A stretch of DNA of 17,556 nt from the NCBI GenBank assembly GCA_021771675.1, contig JAETOP010000081.1:1-17556 (forward strand), read 5' to 3'. Below are positions 7,221 to 16,500 of this stretch, in pieces. The notes beneath the pieces were generated by a model, which was given only the letters and a program-made list of their open reading frames with translations, searched no databases and was not told where the DNA came from. Numbering within the stretch: position 1 is the stretch's first letter; each line of letters starts with the position of its first letter. The stretch comes from Oscillospiraceae bacterium (GTDB lineage Bacteria; Bacillota_A; Clostridia; Oscillospirales; Oscillospiraceae). The translations under genes were made by a program, and so were the position numbers.

Positions 7221-8537
7221 ATGAACATTGTGTTGCTATCCGGCGGCTCTGGCAAACGGCTGTGGCCGCTGTCCAATGACATCCGCTCCAAACAGTTTAT
7301 CAAGATATTCAAAAAGGAGGACGGGAGCTATGAGTCCATGGTTCAGCGGGTCTACCGGCAGATCAGGCAGGCGGACCCGGAGGCCAGGGTGACCATCGCC
7401 ACCAGCAAGGCTCAGGTGTCCTCCATCCACAACCAGCTGGGGGACCGGGTGGGCCTTTCTGTGGAGCCTTGCCGCCGGGATACCTTCCCGGCCATCGCCC
7501 TGGCCGCCGTTTATCTCTCTGACGTGATGGGGGTGGCCCCGGAGGAGCCGGTGGTGGTCTGCCCGGTGGACCCCTATGTGGAGGATGATTATTTCACCGC
7601 CCTCACCGCTCTGGCAGACCAGGTGGCCAAGGGGGAGGCCAAGCTGGTACTCATGGGCATCCAGCCCACTTACCCTTCGGAAAAATACGGCTACATCATC
7701 CCCGAAGGCCCCGGGGAGACTGCCATGGTTCGCTGCTTCAAGGAGAAGCCTGCTGCGGCTGTGGCGGCGGAGTATATTGCCCAGGGGGCGCTGTGGAACG
7801 GCGGCGTGTTTGCCTTCCGCTTAGGCTACGTGCTGGAAAAGGCTCACCAGCTGATGAACTTTACAGACTACGAAGATCTTCTGGCCAAATACGAGACGTT
7901 AACCAAAATCTCCTTTGACTACGCCGTGGTGGAGAAGGAGCCCAGCATTCAGGTGCGGCGGTTCGCCGGGGCCTGGAAGGATTTGGGCACCTGGAACACC
8001 CTCACCGAGGCCATGGGAGAGGCGGTGGTGGGACAGGGCGTGCTGAACGAGACATGCTCCGGGGTGCACATCGTCAACGAAATGGATGTACCGATTCTGG
8101 CCATGGGGCTTCACAATGTGGTGATCTCCGCCTCCCCGGAGGGAATCCTGGTCTCTGATAAGGAGCAGAGCAGCTACATCAAGCCCTTTGTGGACCGGTT
8201 TGAGCAGCAGGTCATGTTTGCCGACAAGAGCTGGGGCAGCTTCAAGGTGCTGGATGTGGAGAAGGGCTCTATGACCATCAAGGTCACATTGAACCCCGGT
8301 CAGAGCATGAATTATCACAGCCACAAATTCCGGGACGAGGTGTGGACGGTGATTGCCGGCCGGGGAAGGACCATTGTGGACGGCTTCCAACAGCAGGTGA
8401 AGGCTGGGGATGTGATTACCATGTCCGCCGGGTGCCGCCATACCGTGGTGGCGGACACGGAGCTGAAGCTGATTGAGGTCCAGCTGGGAGAGGACATCAC
8501 CGTCCAGGACAAGCAGAAATACCAGTTGGAGTATTGA
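7221..8537 (+). CDS. manC: Mannose-1-phosphate guanylyltransferase with C-terminal cupin domain
   Basis: Makes GDP-mannose from mannose-1-phosphate and GTP. The 438-residue protein begins with the nucleotidyltransferase signature LLSGGSGKRLWPLS (5-18), followed by SKQF and EPCRRDTFPAIALAA. EKYGYIIP, FKEKP and WNGGVFAF are all family marks. A cupin domain follows at about residues 335-430 (HSHKFRDEVW, AGDVITM, CRHTV), related to the isomerase part of AlgA/ManC-type bifunctional enzymes. The metal-site spacing differs from the classical QMHHHRAEHW motif, and a separate manA follows, so the cupin may be regulatory or redundant. It lies 12 bases after the reductase gene with a GGGGG ribosome site. 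It supplies the substrate of the gmd enzyme in the same operon. Confidence 0.93.
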   Translation: MNIVLLSGGSGKRLWPLSNDIRSKQFIKIFKKEDGSYESMVQRVYRQIRQADPEARVTIATSKAQVSSIHNQLGDRVGLSVEPCRRDTFPAIALAAVYLSDVMGVAPEEPVVVCPVDPYVEDDYFTALTALADQVAKGEAKLVLMGIQPTYPSEKYGYIIPEGPGETAMVRCFKEKPAAAVAAEYIAQGALWNGGVFAFRLGYVLEKAHQLMNFTDYEDLLAKYETLTKISFDYAVVEKEPSIQVRRFAGAWKDLGTWNTLTEAMGEAVVGQGVLNETCSGVHIVNEMDVPILAMGLHNVVISASPEGILVSDKEQSSYIKPFVDRFEQQVMFADKSWGSFKVLDVEKGSMTIKVTLNPGQSMNYHSHKFRDEVWTVIAGRGRTIVDGFQQQVKAGDVITMSAGCRHTVVADTELKLIEVQLGEDITVQDKQKYQLEY

Positions 8538-8538
8538 C

Positions 8539-9516
8539 ATGAACGCACCTTTTTTACTGCGGCCCTCCGGGAAGGACTATCTCTGGGGGGGCAGGCGGCT
8601 TAACGATGAATTTGAAAAGGGAATCCCCCTTTTGCCCTTGGCGGAGACCTGGGAGTGCTCCACCCATCCTGACGGGCCCTCCTTCGTGGTGGGGGGAGAA
8701 TTCGACGGCATGACCCTGGCCCGGGTCATCCGGGAGCATCCGGCCTTTCTGGGGCTGCGGCACCGGGGGGAGCGGGAGCTGCCCATCCTTATCAAATTCA
8801 TCGATGCCAAGGAGGATCTGTCCATTCAGGTGCACCCCACCGACGAATTCGCCCGGATTTATGAGCCGGGCCAGCGGGGCAAGACGGAGATGTGGTATGT
8901 GCTGGATGCCGGGAAGGATGCCAGCCTGCTCTACGGCCTGCGCCGGGATGTGACACGGCAGGAGCTGGAGCGGATGCTGACCCGGGGAACCGTCCTGCAG
9001 GCCATGCAGCGGGTGAAAATCCGGAAGGATGATGTGTTCCTGGTGGAGGCCGGAACCATCCACGCCATCGGGGCGGGAGCGTTGGTTGCGGAAATCCAGG
9101 AGAATTCCAACCTGACCTACCGGCTCTATGACTATGACCGGGTGGGAAAGGACGGGAAAAAACGTCCTCTGCACCTTGGCAGGGGACTTCAGGCAGCCAG
9201 ACTCACCCGCAGTGCCGAGCCTCGTCAGCCCCTGCGGGTGCTGAATTACCGGCGGGGGATGGCCTCGGAGCTGCTTTGCCGGTGCAGATATTTTGAGGTG
9301 TACCGGATGATTCTCAACACCGAGCGGCGGCAGCGGGTGACCTACCGGGCGGAGGAGCTCTCCTTCCGGGTGTTGCTGTGCGTCAATGGCTGCGGCATCA
9401 TCCGCTTCGGCGGGGAGGAGCTCCTTTTTTATAAGGGAGACTGTATTTTTGTGCCGGCGGACTCTCTGGAATTGGAGCTGCACGGACAGGCACAATTTCT
9501 GGATGTGAGGGGATAA
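8539..9516 (+). CDS. manA: Mannose-6-phosphate isomerase, class I
   Basis: Zinc enzyme that interconverts fructose-6-phosphate and mannose-6-phosphate, opening the route to GDP-mannose. The 325-residue length fits the bacterial short class I isomerases. Zinc ligands are visible: Gln97 and His99 in SIQVHPTDEFA, Glu117 in GKTEMWYV and His175 in AGTIHAIGAG, followed by EIQENSNLTYRLYDYDR (185-201), the family's conserved segment. The start at 8539 is chosen because the protein then opens with the usual LLRPSGKDYLWGG; a longer in-frame start at 8473 would overlap manC by 65 bases and adds unrelated sequence. It begins one base after the manC stop, implying coupled translation. Confidence 0.94.
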   Translation: MNAPFLLRPSGKDYLWGGRRLNDEFEKGIPLLPLAETWECSTHPDGPSFVVGGEFDGMTLARVIREHPAFLGLRHRGERELPILIKFIDAKEDLSIQVHPTDEFARIYEPGQRGKTEMWYVLDAGKDASLLYGLRRDVTRQELERMLTRGTVLQAMQRVKIRKDDVFLVEAGTIHAIGAGALVAEIQENSNLTYRLYDYDRVGKDGKKRPLHLGRGLQAARLTRSAEPRQPLRVLNYRRGMASELLCRCRYFEVYRMILNTERRQRVTYRAEELSFRVLLCVNGCGIIRFGGEELLFYKGDCIFVPADSLELELHGQAQFLDVRG

Positions 9517-9517
9517 C

Positions 9518-11185
9518 ATGGATATTCAAAGGTCGTACCGCCGCTGGCTGGAGTTTGCCCGGGACGCTGAGATATTGGCGGAGCTGAGAAGAATGGATGA
9601 TGCCCAGGTGGAGGACGCCTTCTACCGGGAATTGTCTTTCGGTACCGGAGGCCTCCGGGGGGTCATGGGAGCGGGAACCAACCGGATGAATATTTATACC
9701 GTCGCCAAGGCCTCCCAGGGGCTGGCGGACTATCTGAAAGCCCATTTTAAGGAGCCTTCCGTGGCGGTGGGCTATGACAGCCGGATCAACAGCCCCCTGT
9801 TCGCCCAAACCGCCGCCGGGGTGCTGGCCGCCAATGGAATCAATGTCCATATTTGGCCGGAGCTGATGCCGGTGAGCACGGTGTCCTTTGCCGTGCGGAA
9901 ACTGGGGGCCAGTGGGGGAGTGATGATTACCGCTTCCCATAACCCCTGCCAGTATAACGGCTACAAGGTCTATGGCCCCGACGGCTGCCAGATCACCACC
10001 CAGGCCGCCGGGGAAATCCTGGGGGAGATTCAAAAGGTTGACATTTTTACCGGGGTGAAGTCCGGCTCCTTTGAGCAGGGGGTGGAAACGGGCCGGATTC
10101 GGTATATCCCTTCGGAAGTCTACACTGCCTTTGTGGAGGCGGTGAAGCAGCAGTCGGTGCTTTTCGGGGAGGAGATCACCAGGGATGCGGCCATCGTCTA
10201 TACGCCGCTGAACGGCGCCGGGTTAAAACCGGTGACCTGCGCCCTCCGGGAGCTGGGCTACACCAATGTGACGGTGGTGAAGGAGCAGCAGCAGCCTGAC
10301 GGGCGGTTTCCCACCTGTCCCTATCCCAATCCGGAAATTCCGGAGGCCATGGCCCTGGGACTGGAATACGCAAAAAAGCAAAATGCCGACCTGCTCCTGG
10401 CCACCGACCCGGACTGCGACCGGGTGGGCATTGCCGTGAGGAGCAAGGCCGGGGAATATGAGCTGCTCACCGGCAACCAGGTGGGACTGCTGCTGCTGGA
10501 CTATCTCTGCGCCCAGCGGAGTAAGCACGGGAAGATGCCGCCGGAGCCGGTGCTGGTGAAAACCATTGTTACCACAGACCTGGCGGAGAAAATCGCCCAG
10601 CGCTACGGGCTGAAAACAGTGAACGTGCTCACCGGGTTCAAATTCATCGGCCAGAAGATCGGAAGTCTGGAGGCCCGGGGCAGGGGGGACAGCTTCGTCT
10701 TCGGCTTTGAAGAAAGCTATGGCTGCCTCACCGGCACCTACGTCCGGGACAAGGACGGGGTGGGAGGAGCATGCATGATCTGTGAGATGTTCAGCTATTA
10801 CAAGACCCGGGGGATGAGCCTGACGGAAAAGCTGGCCCAACTTTACCGGGAATACGGCTACTGCCTGAACACTTTGCACAGCTTCGGGTTCCAGGGCAGC
10901 GCTGGCTTGGAGAAAATGGGGGAAATCATGGCATCCTTCCGGGGGAATATTCTCGAATTCGGAGGGAAACGGGTTGTGAAGCTTCTGGATTATGTCCAAG
11001 GGCTGGATGGACTTCCCAAGTCCGATGTGCTGAAATTTCTGCTGGAAGACGGCTGCTCCCTGGTGGTTCGGCCCTCGGGCACCGAGCCAAAGCTGAAGCT
11101 CTACCTCTGCGTCACCGCTCCCAACCGGGAGACAGCCGAGAAAATCGAGGGGGAAATCCTGGAAAGCGCCAAAAACTATCTGTAA
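9518..11185 (+). CDS. Phosphohexomutase (phosphomannomutase/phosphoglucomutase)
   Basis: A 555-residue alpha-D-phosphohexomutase that moves phosphate between C6 and C1 of a hexose. In this operon its likely job is mannose-6-phosphate to mannose-1-phosphate, although this long family (B. subtilis PgcA type) often also acts on glucose phosphates. Motifs in order: FGTGGLRG (41-48), the phosphoserine loop TASHNP with Ser140, the metal loop TDPDCDR with Asp297, Asp299 and Asp301, the sugar-specificity loop GFEESYG (396-402), and the phosphate-binding RPSGTEPK (518-525). All key residues are present. It starts one base after the manA stop and is the last gene of the operon, followed by a terminator at 11193. 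Confidence 0.93.
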   Translation: MDIQRSYRRWLEFARDAEILAELRRMDDAQVEDAFYRELSFGTGGLRGVMGAGTNRMNIYTVAKASQGLADYLKAHFKEPSVAVGYDSRINSPLFAQTAAGVLAANGINVHIWPELMPVSTVSFAVRKLGASGGVMITASHNPCQYNGYKVYGPDGCQITTQAAGEILGEIQKVDIFTGVKSGSFEQGVETGRIRYIPSEVYTAFVEAVKQQSVLFGEEITRDAAIVYTPLNGAGLKPVTCALRELGYTNVTVVKEQQQPDGRFPTCPYPNPEIPEAMALGLEYAKKQNADLLLATDPDCDRVGIAVRSKAGEYELLTGNQVGLLLLDYLCAQRSKHGKMPPEPVLVKTIVTTDLAEKIAQRYGLKTVNVLTGFKFIGQKIGSLEARGRGDSFVFGFEESYGCLTGTYVRDKDGVGGACMICEMFSYYKTRGMSLTEKLAQLYREYGYCLNTLHSFGFQGSAGLEKMGEIMASFRGNILEFGGKRVVKLLDYVQGLDGLPKSDVLKFLLEDGCSLVVRPSGTEPKLKLYLCVTAPNRETAEKIEGEILESAKNYL

Positions 11186-11192
11186 AAAACTG

Positions 11193-11225
11193 TGTCCGGC
11201 CTTTTGGGCCGGACATAATTGTTTT
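11193..11225. terminator. Bidirectional terminator between the sugar operon and ldhA
   Basis: TGTCCGGCC (11193-11201) pairs perfectly with GGCCGGACA (11207-11215) around a 5-base loop. On the plus strand it is followed by TAATTGTTTT. On the minus strand a run of six T lies three bases beyond the stem. It therefore serves both the operon ending at 11185 and the convergent gene ending at 11304. Confidence 0.88.
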
Positions 11226-11253
11226 CCATTCTGTAAACAATGGATGGCAATGC

Positions 11254-11282
11254 TTTACTTTGTAGCCCTTTTTTGATATACT
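11254..11282 (+). promoter_or_regulatory. Promoter-like sequence facing into the 3' end of ldhA
   Basis: TTTACT (11254-11259), a 17-base spacer and TATACT (11277-11282). It lies after the terminator and points toward the end of the convergent ldhA gene, so any transcript would be antisense to it. The -35 match is only four of six, and the region is AT-rich, so chance is possible. Confidence 0.3.
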
Positions 11283-11303
11283 TTACCCAAGTAAGACGTT
11301 GCT

Positions 11304-12293
11304 TTATCGGCTGTAAACTACCTCAGAGGCAGTGTTAGGCGTACCCTGGAAGAATTTCAGAGCGTTGTCCACTGTGGTTGCGGCGATGTTGTCCAGGGCC
11401 TCCTTGGTCAGGAAGGCCTGGTGGGAGGATACGATGACGTTGGGCATGGCGATGAGCCGCACCAGCGTGTCATCCTGAATCACATGGCCGGAGCAGTCCT
11501 CATAGAAAATATCTCCCTCTTCCTCGTACACGTCCAGGCAGGCGGCCCCCACCTTCTTTTCCTTGATGCCCTGGATCAGATCCTCGGTATTGATGAGGGC
11601 GCCCCGGGAGGTGTTGATGATGGTCACGCCTGTTTTCATCCTGGCGATGGTCTCGGCCCGGATCAGGTGATGGGTATCCTCGGTCAGGGGGCAGTGGAGG
11701 GAAATGATGTCCGACTGGGTGAGCAGCTCCTCCAGGGGGACATAGTCCAGGCCACTGTTCGGGCTGGGGAATTTGTCATAGGCAAGCACCTTCATGCCGA
11801 AACCCTGGCAAATTCCAGCAAATGTTCTGCCGATCTTGCCGGTGCCCACGATACCCACGGTTTTGCCGTAGAGGTCAAAGCCCACGAAGCCCTGAAGGCT
11901 GAAATTGAAGTCCCGGGTACGGATATAGGCCTTGTGGGTCCGGCGGATGATGGTCAGAAGCAGCGCCATGGCGTGCTCCGCCACGGCATGGGGAGAGTAG
12001 GCGGGCACCCGGAATACCCGGATTTTCCCCTGGCAGGCGGCCATGTCCACATTGTTGAAGCCGGAACAGCGCAGGACAATGAGCCGGATGCCATAGCTGT
12101 AGAGCTTTTCCACCACGGCGGCGCTCACCGTGTCGTTGACGAAGACGCACACGGCGTCATAGCCCGAGGCCAGAGAGACGGTGTCCTCATTCAGCCGGGT
12201 TTCGAAATATTTGATTTCCAGCCCGGTGCCCCGGGCGCTGGCGTCAAAGCCGGGGATGTCGTAGGGCTTGGCGTCGAAGAATGCGAGTTTCAT
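11304..12293 (-). CDS. ldhA: D-lactate dehydrogenase (D-2-hydroxyacid dehydrogenase family)
   Basis: A 329-residue NAD-dependent enzyme that reduces pyruvate to D-lactate, regenerating NAD during fermentation. The catalytic domain occupies both ends and the NAD domain the middle. GTGKIG at 150-155 is the nucleotide loop, and Asp173 in AYDKFP indicates NAD rather than NADP. The catalytic triad is Arg230 (NTSRGALI), Glu259 (DVYEEEGDIFYED) and His291 (SSHQAFLT), a constant five positions below the E. coli LdhA numbering. DVYEEEGD.F is typical of true D-lactate dehydrogenases, though D-2-hydroxyisocaproate dehydrogenases are related. The start at 12293 has AAGGAG upstream on the minus strand (12303-12308). 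It is a single-gene unit and convergent with the sugar operon. Confidence 0.9.
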   Translation of the reverse strand: MKLAFFDAKPYDIPGFDASARGTGLEIKYFETRLNEDTVSLASGYDAVCVFVNDTVSAAVVEKLYSYGIRLIVLRCSGFNNVDMAACQGKIRVFRVPAYSPHAVAEHAMALLLTIIRRTHKAYIRTRDFNFSLQGFVGFDLYGKTVGIVGTGKIGRTFAGICQGFGMKVLAYDKFPSPNSGLDYVPLEELLTQSDIISLHCPLTEDTHHLIRAETIARMKTGVTIINTSRGALINTEDLIQGIKEKKVGAACLDVYEEEGDIFYEDCSGHVIQDDTLVRLIAMPNVIVSSHQAFLTKEALDNIAATTVDNALKFFQGTPNTASEVVYSR

Positions 12294-12377
12294 GGAACCA
12301 ACTCCTTGTTAATTGATCGATATGTCAAGTTATTGGGATTTATTACTTAAAATATCATATGGAACACAGGTGATTTT

Positions 12378-12800
12378 ATGCGGGAGTTTCTCGAAAAAAT
12401 GCTGAAAAAGTATCGGCCCCAGATTGTGTATCTGGTGTTTGGAGTGCTGACTACCTTGGTCAGCTATCTGGTCTACTATCCCTGCTATCATTTCACGCAC
12501 GAAGCTGCGGTGAGCAATGCCATTTCCTGGGTGGTGTCGGTGACCTTCGCCTATCTGACCAACAAGCCCTTTGTCTTCCAGAGCCACGACTGGTCCTGGA
12601 AAGTGGTGGGGCCGGAGGCGGCGAGGTTCGCCCTGACCCGGGTGGCCTCCGGGGCATTGGAGACAGGGATGCTGTATCTGGCGGTGGATGTGCTGGCATG
12701 GAACGGAAACTGGTGCAAGATATTCACCAGCGTGCTGGTGGTGATTATCAACTACGTGGGCAGTAAGCTTTTGGTGTTTCGCAATCGGAAGGGGAATTGA
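12378..12800 (+). CDS. GtrA-family four-helix membrane protein
   Basis: A small integral membrane protein of 140 residues. Four hydrophobic segments are visible at about 16-35, 46-64, 83-107 and 114-133. It has the GtrA marks FGVLTTLVSYLVYY near the first helix, NAISWVVSVTFAYLTNKPFVF around the second, and the closing KLLVFRN. GtrA proteins are thought to help move polyprenyl-phosphate-linked sugars across the membrane, or to assist glycosyltransferases that use them. No glycosyltransferase is adjacent; instead an ABC transporter follows two bases later. The ribosome site (AGGTGA, nine bases or fewer upstream) is modest. It could serve cell-wall glycosylation connected with the sugar operon upstream, but that link is only by proximity. 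Confidence 0.85.
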   Translation: MREFLEKMLKKYRPQIVYLVFGVLTTLVSYLVYYPCYHFTHEAAVSNAISWVVSVTFAYLTNKPFVFQSHDWSWKVVGPEAARFALTRVASGALETGMLYLAVDVLAWNGNWCKIFTSVLVVIINYVGSKLLVFRNRKGN

Positions 12801-12802
12801 CC

Positions 12803-13504
12803 ATGGCCTTTGTGGAATTTGACCGGGTGGGCAAAACCTACCAAATGGGAGAGGTAAAGATCAACGCACTCCACGACGCCACCTTCCAAATTGAGAAGGG
12901 GGAGCTGGTGGTGATCGTAGGGCCCTCCGGGGCGGGGAAGACCACCCTGCTGAACATCCTGGGGGGTATGGATACTCTGAGCACCGGCAAGGTCTATCTG
13001 GACGGGAAGGACATCTCCGCCATGGACCGGCGGGAGCTGACCCAGTATCGCCGGATGGATGTGGGGTTTGTGTTCCAGTTCTACAACCTGATCGGCAATC
13101 TGAACGCCTTGGAAAATGTGGAGTTGGCCAACCAGATCTGCAAAAAGCCCCTGCCCGCCGCCCAGGTATTGAAGGACGTGGGGCTGGAGGCCCGGATGAA
13201 GAATTTCCCCAGCCAGCTCTCCGGCGGCGAGCAGCAGCGGGTGGCCATCGCCCGGGCTTTGGCCAAGAACCCCAAGCTCCTGCTCTGCGACGAGCCCACG
13301 GGAGCGCTGGACTACCAGACCGGCAAGGCCATCCTGAAGCTCCTTCAGGATACCGGCAGACGCACCGGCATGACCGTGGTCATCATCACCCACAACAGCG
13401 CCCTGACCGCTATGGCAGACCGGGTAATCCGGGTGAAAAACGGCACGGTGTGCTCCATTGAGACCAACGACCATCCCACAGACATCGGGGAGATTGAATG
13501 GTAA
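12803..13504 (+). CDS. ABC transporter ATP-binding protein (MacB/LolD type)
   Basis: A 233-residue ATPase that powers the permease encoded next. Walker A is GPSGAGKTT (40-48), the Q-loop is in FVFQFYNL (Gln92), the signature is LSGGEQQR (139-146), Walker B is LLLCDE (159-164) followed by PTGALD, and the switch His is in VIITHN. The length and the PTGALD D-loop match the MacB/LolD/FtsE class, which works with FtsX-type permeases that move substrates mechanically rather than through a classical channel. The ATG at 12803 is preferred, with GGAAGGGG nine bases upstream; a TTG at 12797 is less likely. It begins two bases after the GtrA gene and overlaps the permease start, so the three genes form one operon. 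Confidence 0.93.
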   Translation: MAFVEFDRVGKTYQMGEVKINALHDATFQIEKGELVVIVGPSGAGKTTLLNILGGMDTLSTGKVYLDGKDISAMDRRELTQYRRMDVGFVFQFYNLIGNLNALENVELANQICKKPLPAAQVLKDVGLEARMKNFPSQLSGGEQQRVAIARALAKNPKLLLCDEPTGALDYQTGKAILKLLQDTGRRTGMTVVIITHNSALTAMADRVIRVKNGTVCSIETNDHPTDIGEIEW

Positions 13505-16500
13505 TGAAACGGAACATGATGGGGAGGAATCTGCGGCGGTCCATCCGCAAGTCCTTTGGCCGCTATATTGCCATTGCGGTTATCATCGCTCTGGGCACCG
13601 CCATCTTTGTGGGACTGCGCTCCACCAAAAGCGACATGGTGGCCACGGGACAGCGCTACACCGATGAGCAGAATATGTTTGACCTGCGGCTGCTCAGCTC
13701 CTATGGCTGGGACAAGGAGCAGCTGGCAGAAATTTCTGCCCTGGGCAGCATCGAGGCGGCGGAGGGGGTATTCTACACCGACCTGATCGCGGACAATGGC
13801 CGGGGAGAGGAATCCGCTGTTTATCGGTTCTATACCATCCCCCATGAGATCAACAAACTGGTGCTCCGGGAGGGCCGGATGCCGGAGGCGGAAAACGAGT
13901 GCCTGGCTGATGGCTTTCGGAACAAAAAGAACGCATTGGGCACCACCATTACCATTTCCCAGGATAATGACGACGCCTCCCTGGACGAGCTGAACACCCG
14001 GGAATTTACGGTGGTGGGCCTGGTGAGCACCCCGCTGTATATGGACACCAACCGGGGCAATACCTCCGTGGGCAGCGGCAGCATCACCAATTACTATTTT
14101 GTCCCGGAGGAGGCCTTTGACGTATCCTACTACACGGAGATTCACGCCACCATCCCCGGGGACTACGCCATTTATTCAGAGGAATATAATCAGGCCCTGG
14201 AAGCGGCGGCGGAGGAACTGGAGCCCCTGCTGGAGCCCTATGCCCAGGCCCGGCTGATTTCCGCCAAGGAGCAGGCGGAGCAGGCCATTGCCGACGGCCA
14301 GGAGGAGTATGACCAGGGGGTAATCGACTACCAGCGGGAGAAGGAGGATGCCCTGCGCCAGCTGGAGGATGCCCGGCAGGAGCTGCTGGACGGGGAGCAG
14401 GAGCTGGCCGACGGCGAGGCGGAGCTGGAGGAATCCCGGCAGAAAATCGCCGACGGCTGGCAGGAGCTGAACGCCAACAAGGAAAAGCTGGAACAGTCCG
14501 AGGCGGCCCTGCCCTCGGCACGCTCCAGCGGTCAGAGCGCCCTGGCCGCCGCCAGCGCCCAGCTCACCGCCAAGCAGTCGGAGCTGAACGCCAAACAGGC
14601 GGAGCTGGAGGCGGGGCTGGTTCAGATCAACACGGGCCTTGCGGAGATTCGCTCCGGCATCACCCAGATTCGCACGGGAATCGTCCAGGTGGAGGCCACC
14701 ATCAAGCCCCTGGAGGCCCTGATTAAGATTGCGGACATCAACGCCGAAACGGCTCAGCAGACCCTGGAGCGGCTGGAAGCGCTGGGAATGCCCGAATCCC
14801 ATCTGGAGGAGGCCCGGCGGCTGCTGGAGCTGGCCCAGGCGGAGCGGGAGAAATACCAGGCTCAGCTGGATGAGCTGTATGTCACCCGGGATCAGCTGGA
14901 AGAGAAGCTGGCGGAGGTGACCGCCCAGCAGAGCCAGCTGGAGGAGCAGCGGCAGCAGCTGCTGGACGGCAGAGAGCAGCTTCGTGCCGGGCAGCAGCAG
15001 ATTCGCGACGGGTTCCAGGAGATTGCCAACCAGCGCACCTCCATGGAGAATCAGCTCATCTCCGCCCAAAATCAGATTCTCGCGGGACAGCGGCAGATTC
15101 AGGCCTATGAGCGGGAGCTGACGCAGGGAGAAAGGGAACTGACGGCGGGGGAAAAAATCCTGGAAGAAAGCCGGGAAAAGCTGAAAACCGGCTGGGTGGA
15201 CTGGGAAACGGCAAATCAGGAAGCCCAGGAGAAGTTTGCTGAGGCAGAGCAGGAGCTTGCTGATGCGGCTGTCAAGCTGGAAGACGCCCGGCAGCGCCTG
15301 GCGGATATTACCGATACCCGGGTTTATGTGCTGGATCGGAACACCAACCTGGGCTACATAGACCTGGACAGCAACTCCGACATTGTGGCAGGCGTCTCCC
15401 GGGTGTTCCCGGTGTTCTTCCTGCTGGTGGCCGCACTGGTCTGCATCACCACCATGACCAGAATGGTGGAGGAGGAGCGAACCCAGATCGGCACGCTGAA
15501 GGCCCTGGGCTACAGCAGCGGGGCCATCATCTCCAAATATCTGAAATACGCCGGAAGCAGCGCCATTTTGGGCAGCGTCCTGGGGGTGGCCCTGGGCAGT
15601 GTGCTCTTCCCCATGGTGCTGTGGCAGGCCTATAACATCATCCTGTACGTCACGCCCAATATTGAGCTGCGGTTCGACTGGCAGATGGCCCTGTCCGTCA
15701 CCGCAATGTATACCCTGGCCATGCTGGCGGTGAGCTGGTACTGCTGCCACCGGGCGCTGCGGGAGGTGCCGGCGGAGCTGATCCGCCCCAAGGCGCCTGC
15801 AGCGGGGAAGGCCCTGTTGATGGAGAAGCTTCCGGTGTGGCGGCATGTGAGCTTCCTCAACAAGGTAGCCATCCGAAACATTTTCCGCTACCGTCAGCGG
15901 CTGCTGATGATGCTGCTGGGCATCGGGGGCTGCACCGCCCTGCTGATGACCGGCTTCGGCATCCGGGACTCCATTTCCAGGATTGTGGACGTCCAGTTCC
16001 GGGATGTGACGAAATATGACATTGAGGTATATTTCCAGGAAGGACAGAGTCAGGAGCAGCGGGACAGCTTCACAGAGAATATGGACAGCTTTGCCCAGAA
16101 TATCCTTTTCTTCTACCAGGTCAGCGGAGAAATCCACACGGCTGATCAGACCCGGGACATCTACCTGATGGCGGCGGGGGAGAAGCTGACGGATTTCATC
16201 GACTTCCACAAGGGGGAGGAACCGGTGCCCATGCCCGGGAAGGATGAGGTGCTGCTCTCCTCCGGCATGGCGGAGATGCTGGATGTGCACCTGGGGGACC
16301 GGGTGACGCTGCGCAATCCCGATCTGGAGGAGCTGGATGTAACCGTCTCCGGCATCTATGAGAACCATGTGTACAATTACGCCATCGTCACCCCCGAGAC
16401 CGTCCTGGGCCAGTGGGGCCGGGAGCCGGAGCTGCAAATGGCCTATGTGTCCGTGAAGGAGGGACGCAACCCCAGCGTGGCGGGAGCCGCCGCCAATGAG

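Noticed and set aside
12303..12330. TTGACA on the minus strand and a TTAACAA half-site resembling a Rex operator upstream of ldhA
   Set aside because: No -10 occurs at the right spacing after the TTGACA, where the ribosome site falls instead; the second Rex half-site is missing at the required 4-base spacing, so neither is supported although Rex control of ldhA would be sensible.
14176..16437. Open frame of over 750 codons antisense to the permease
   Set aside because: It arises from the repeated GAG/CAG/CTG codons of the coiled coil read in reverse; the product is a Leu/Gln/Gly run with no recognisable fold, while the plus strand encodes a coherent permease.
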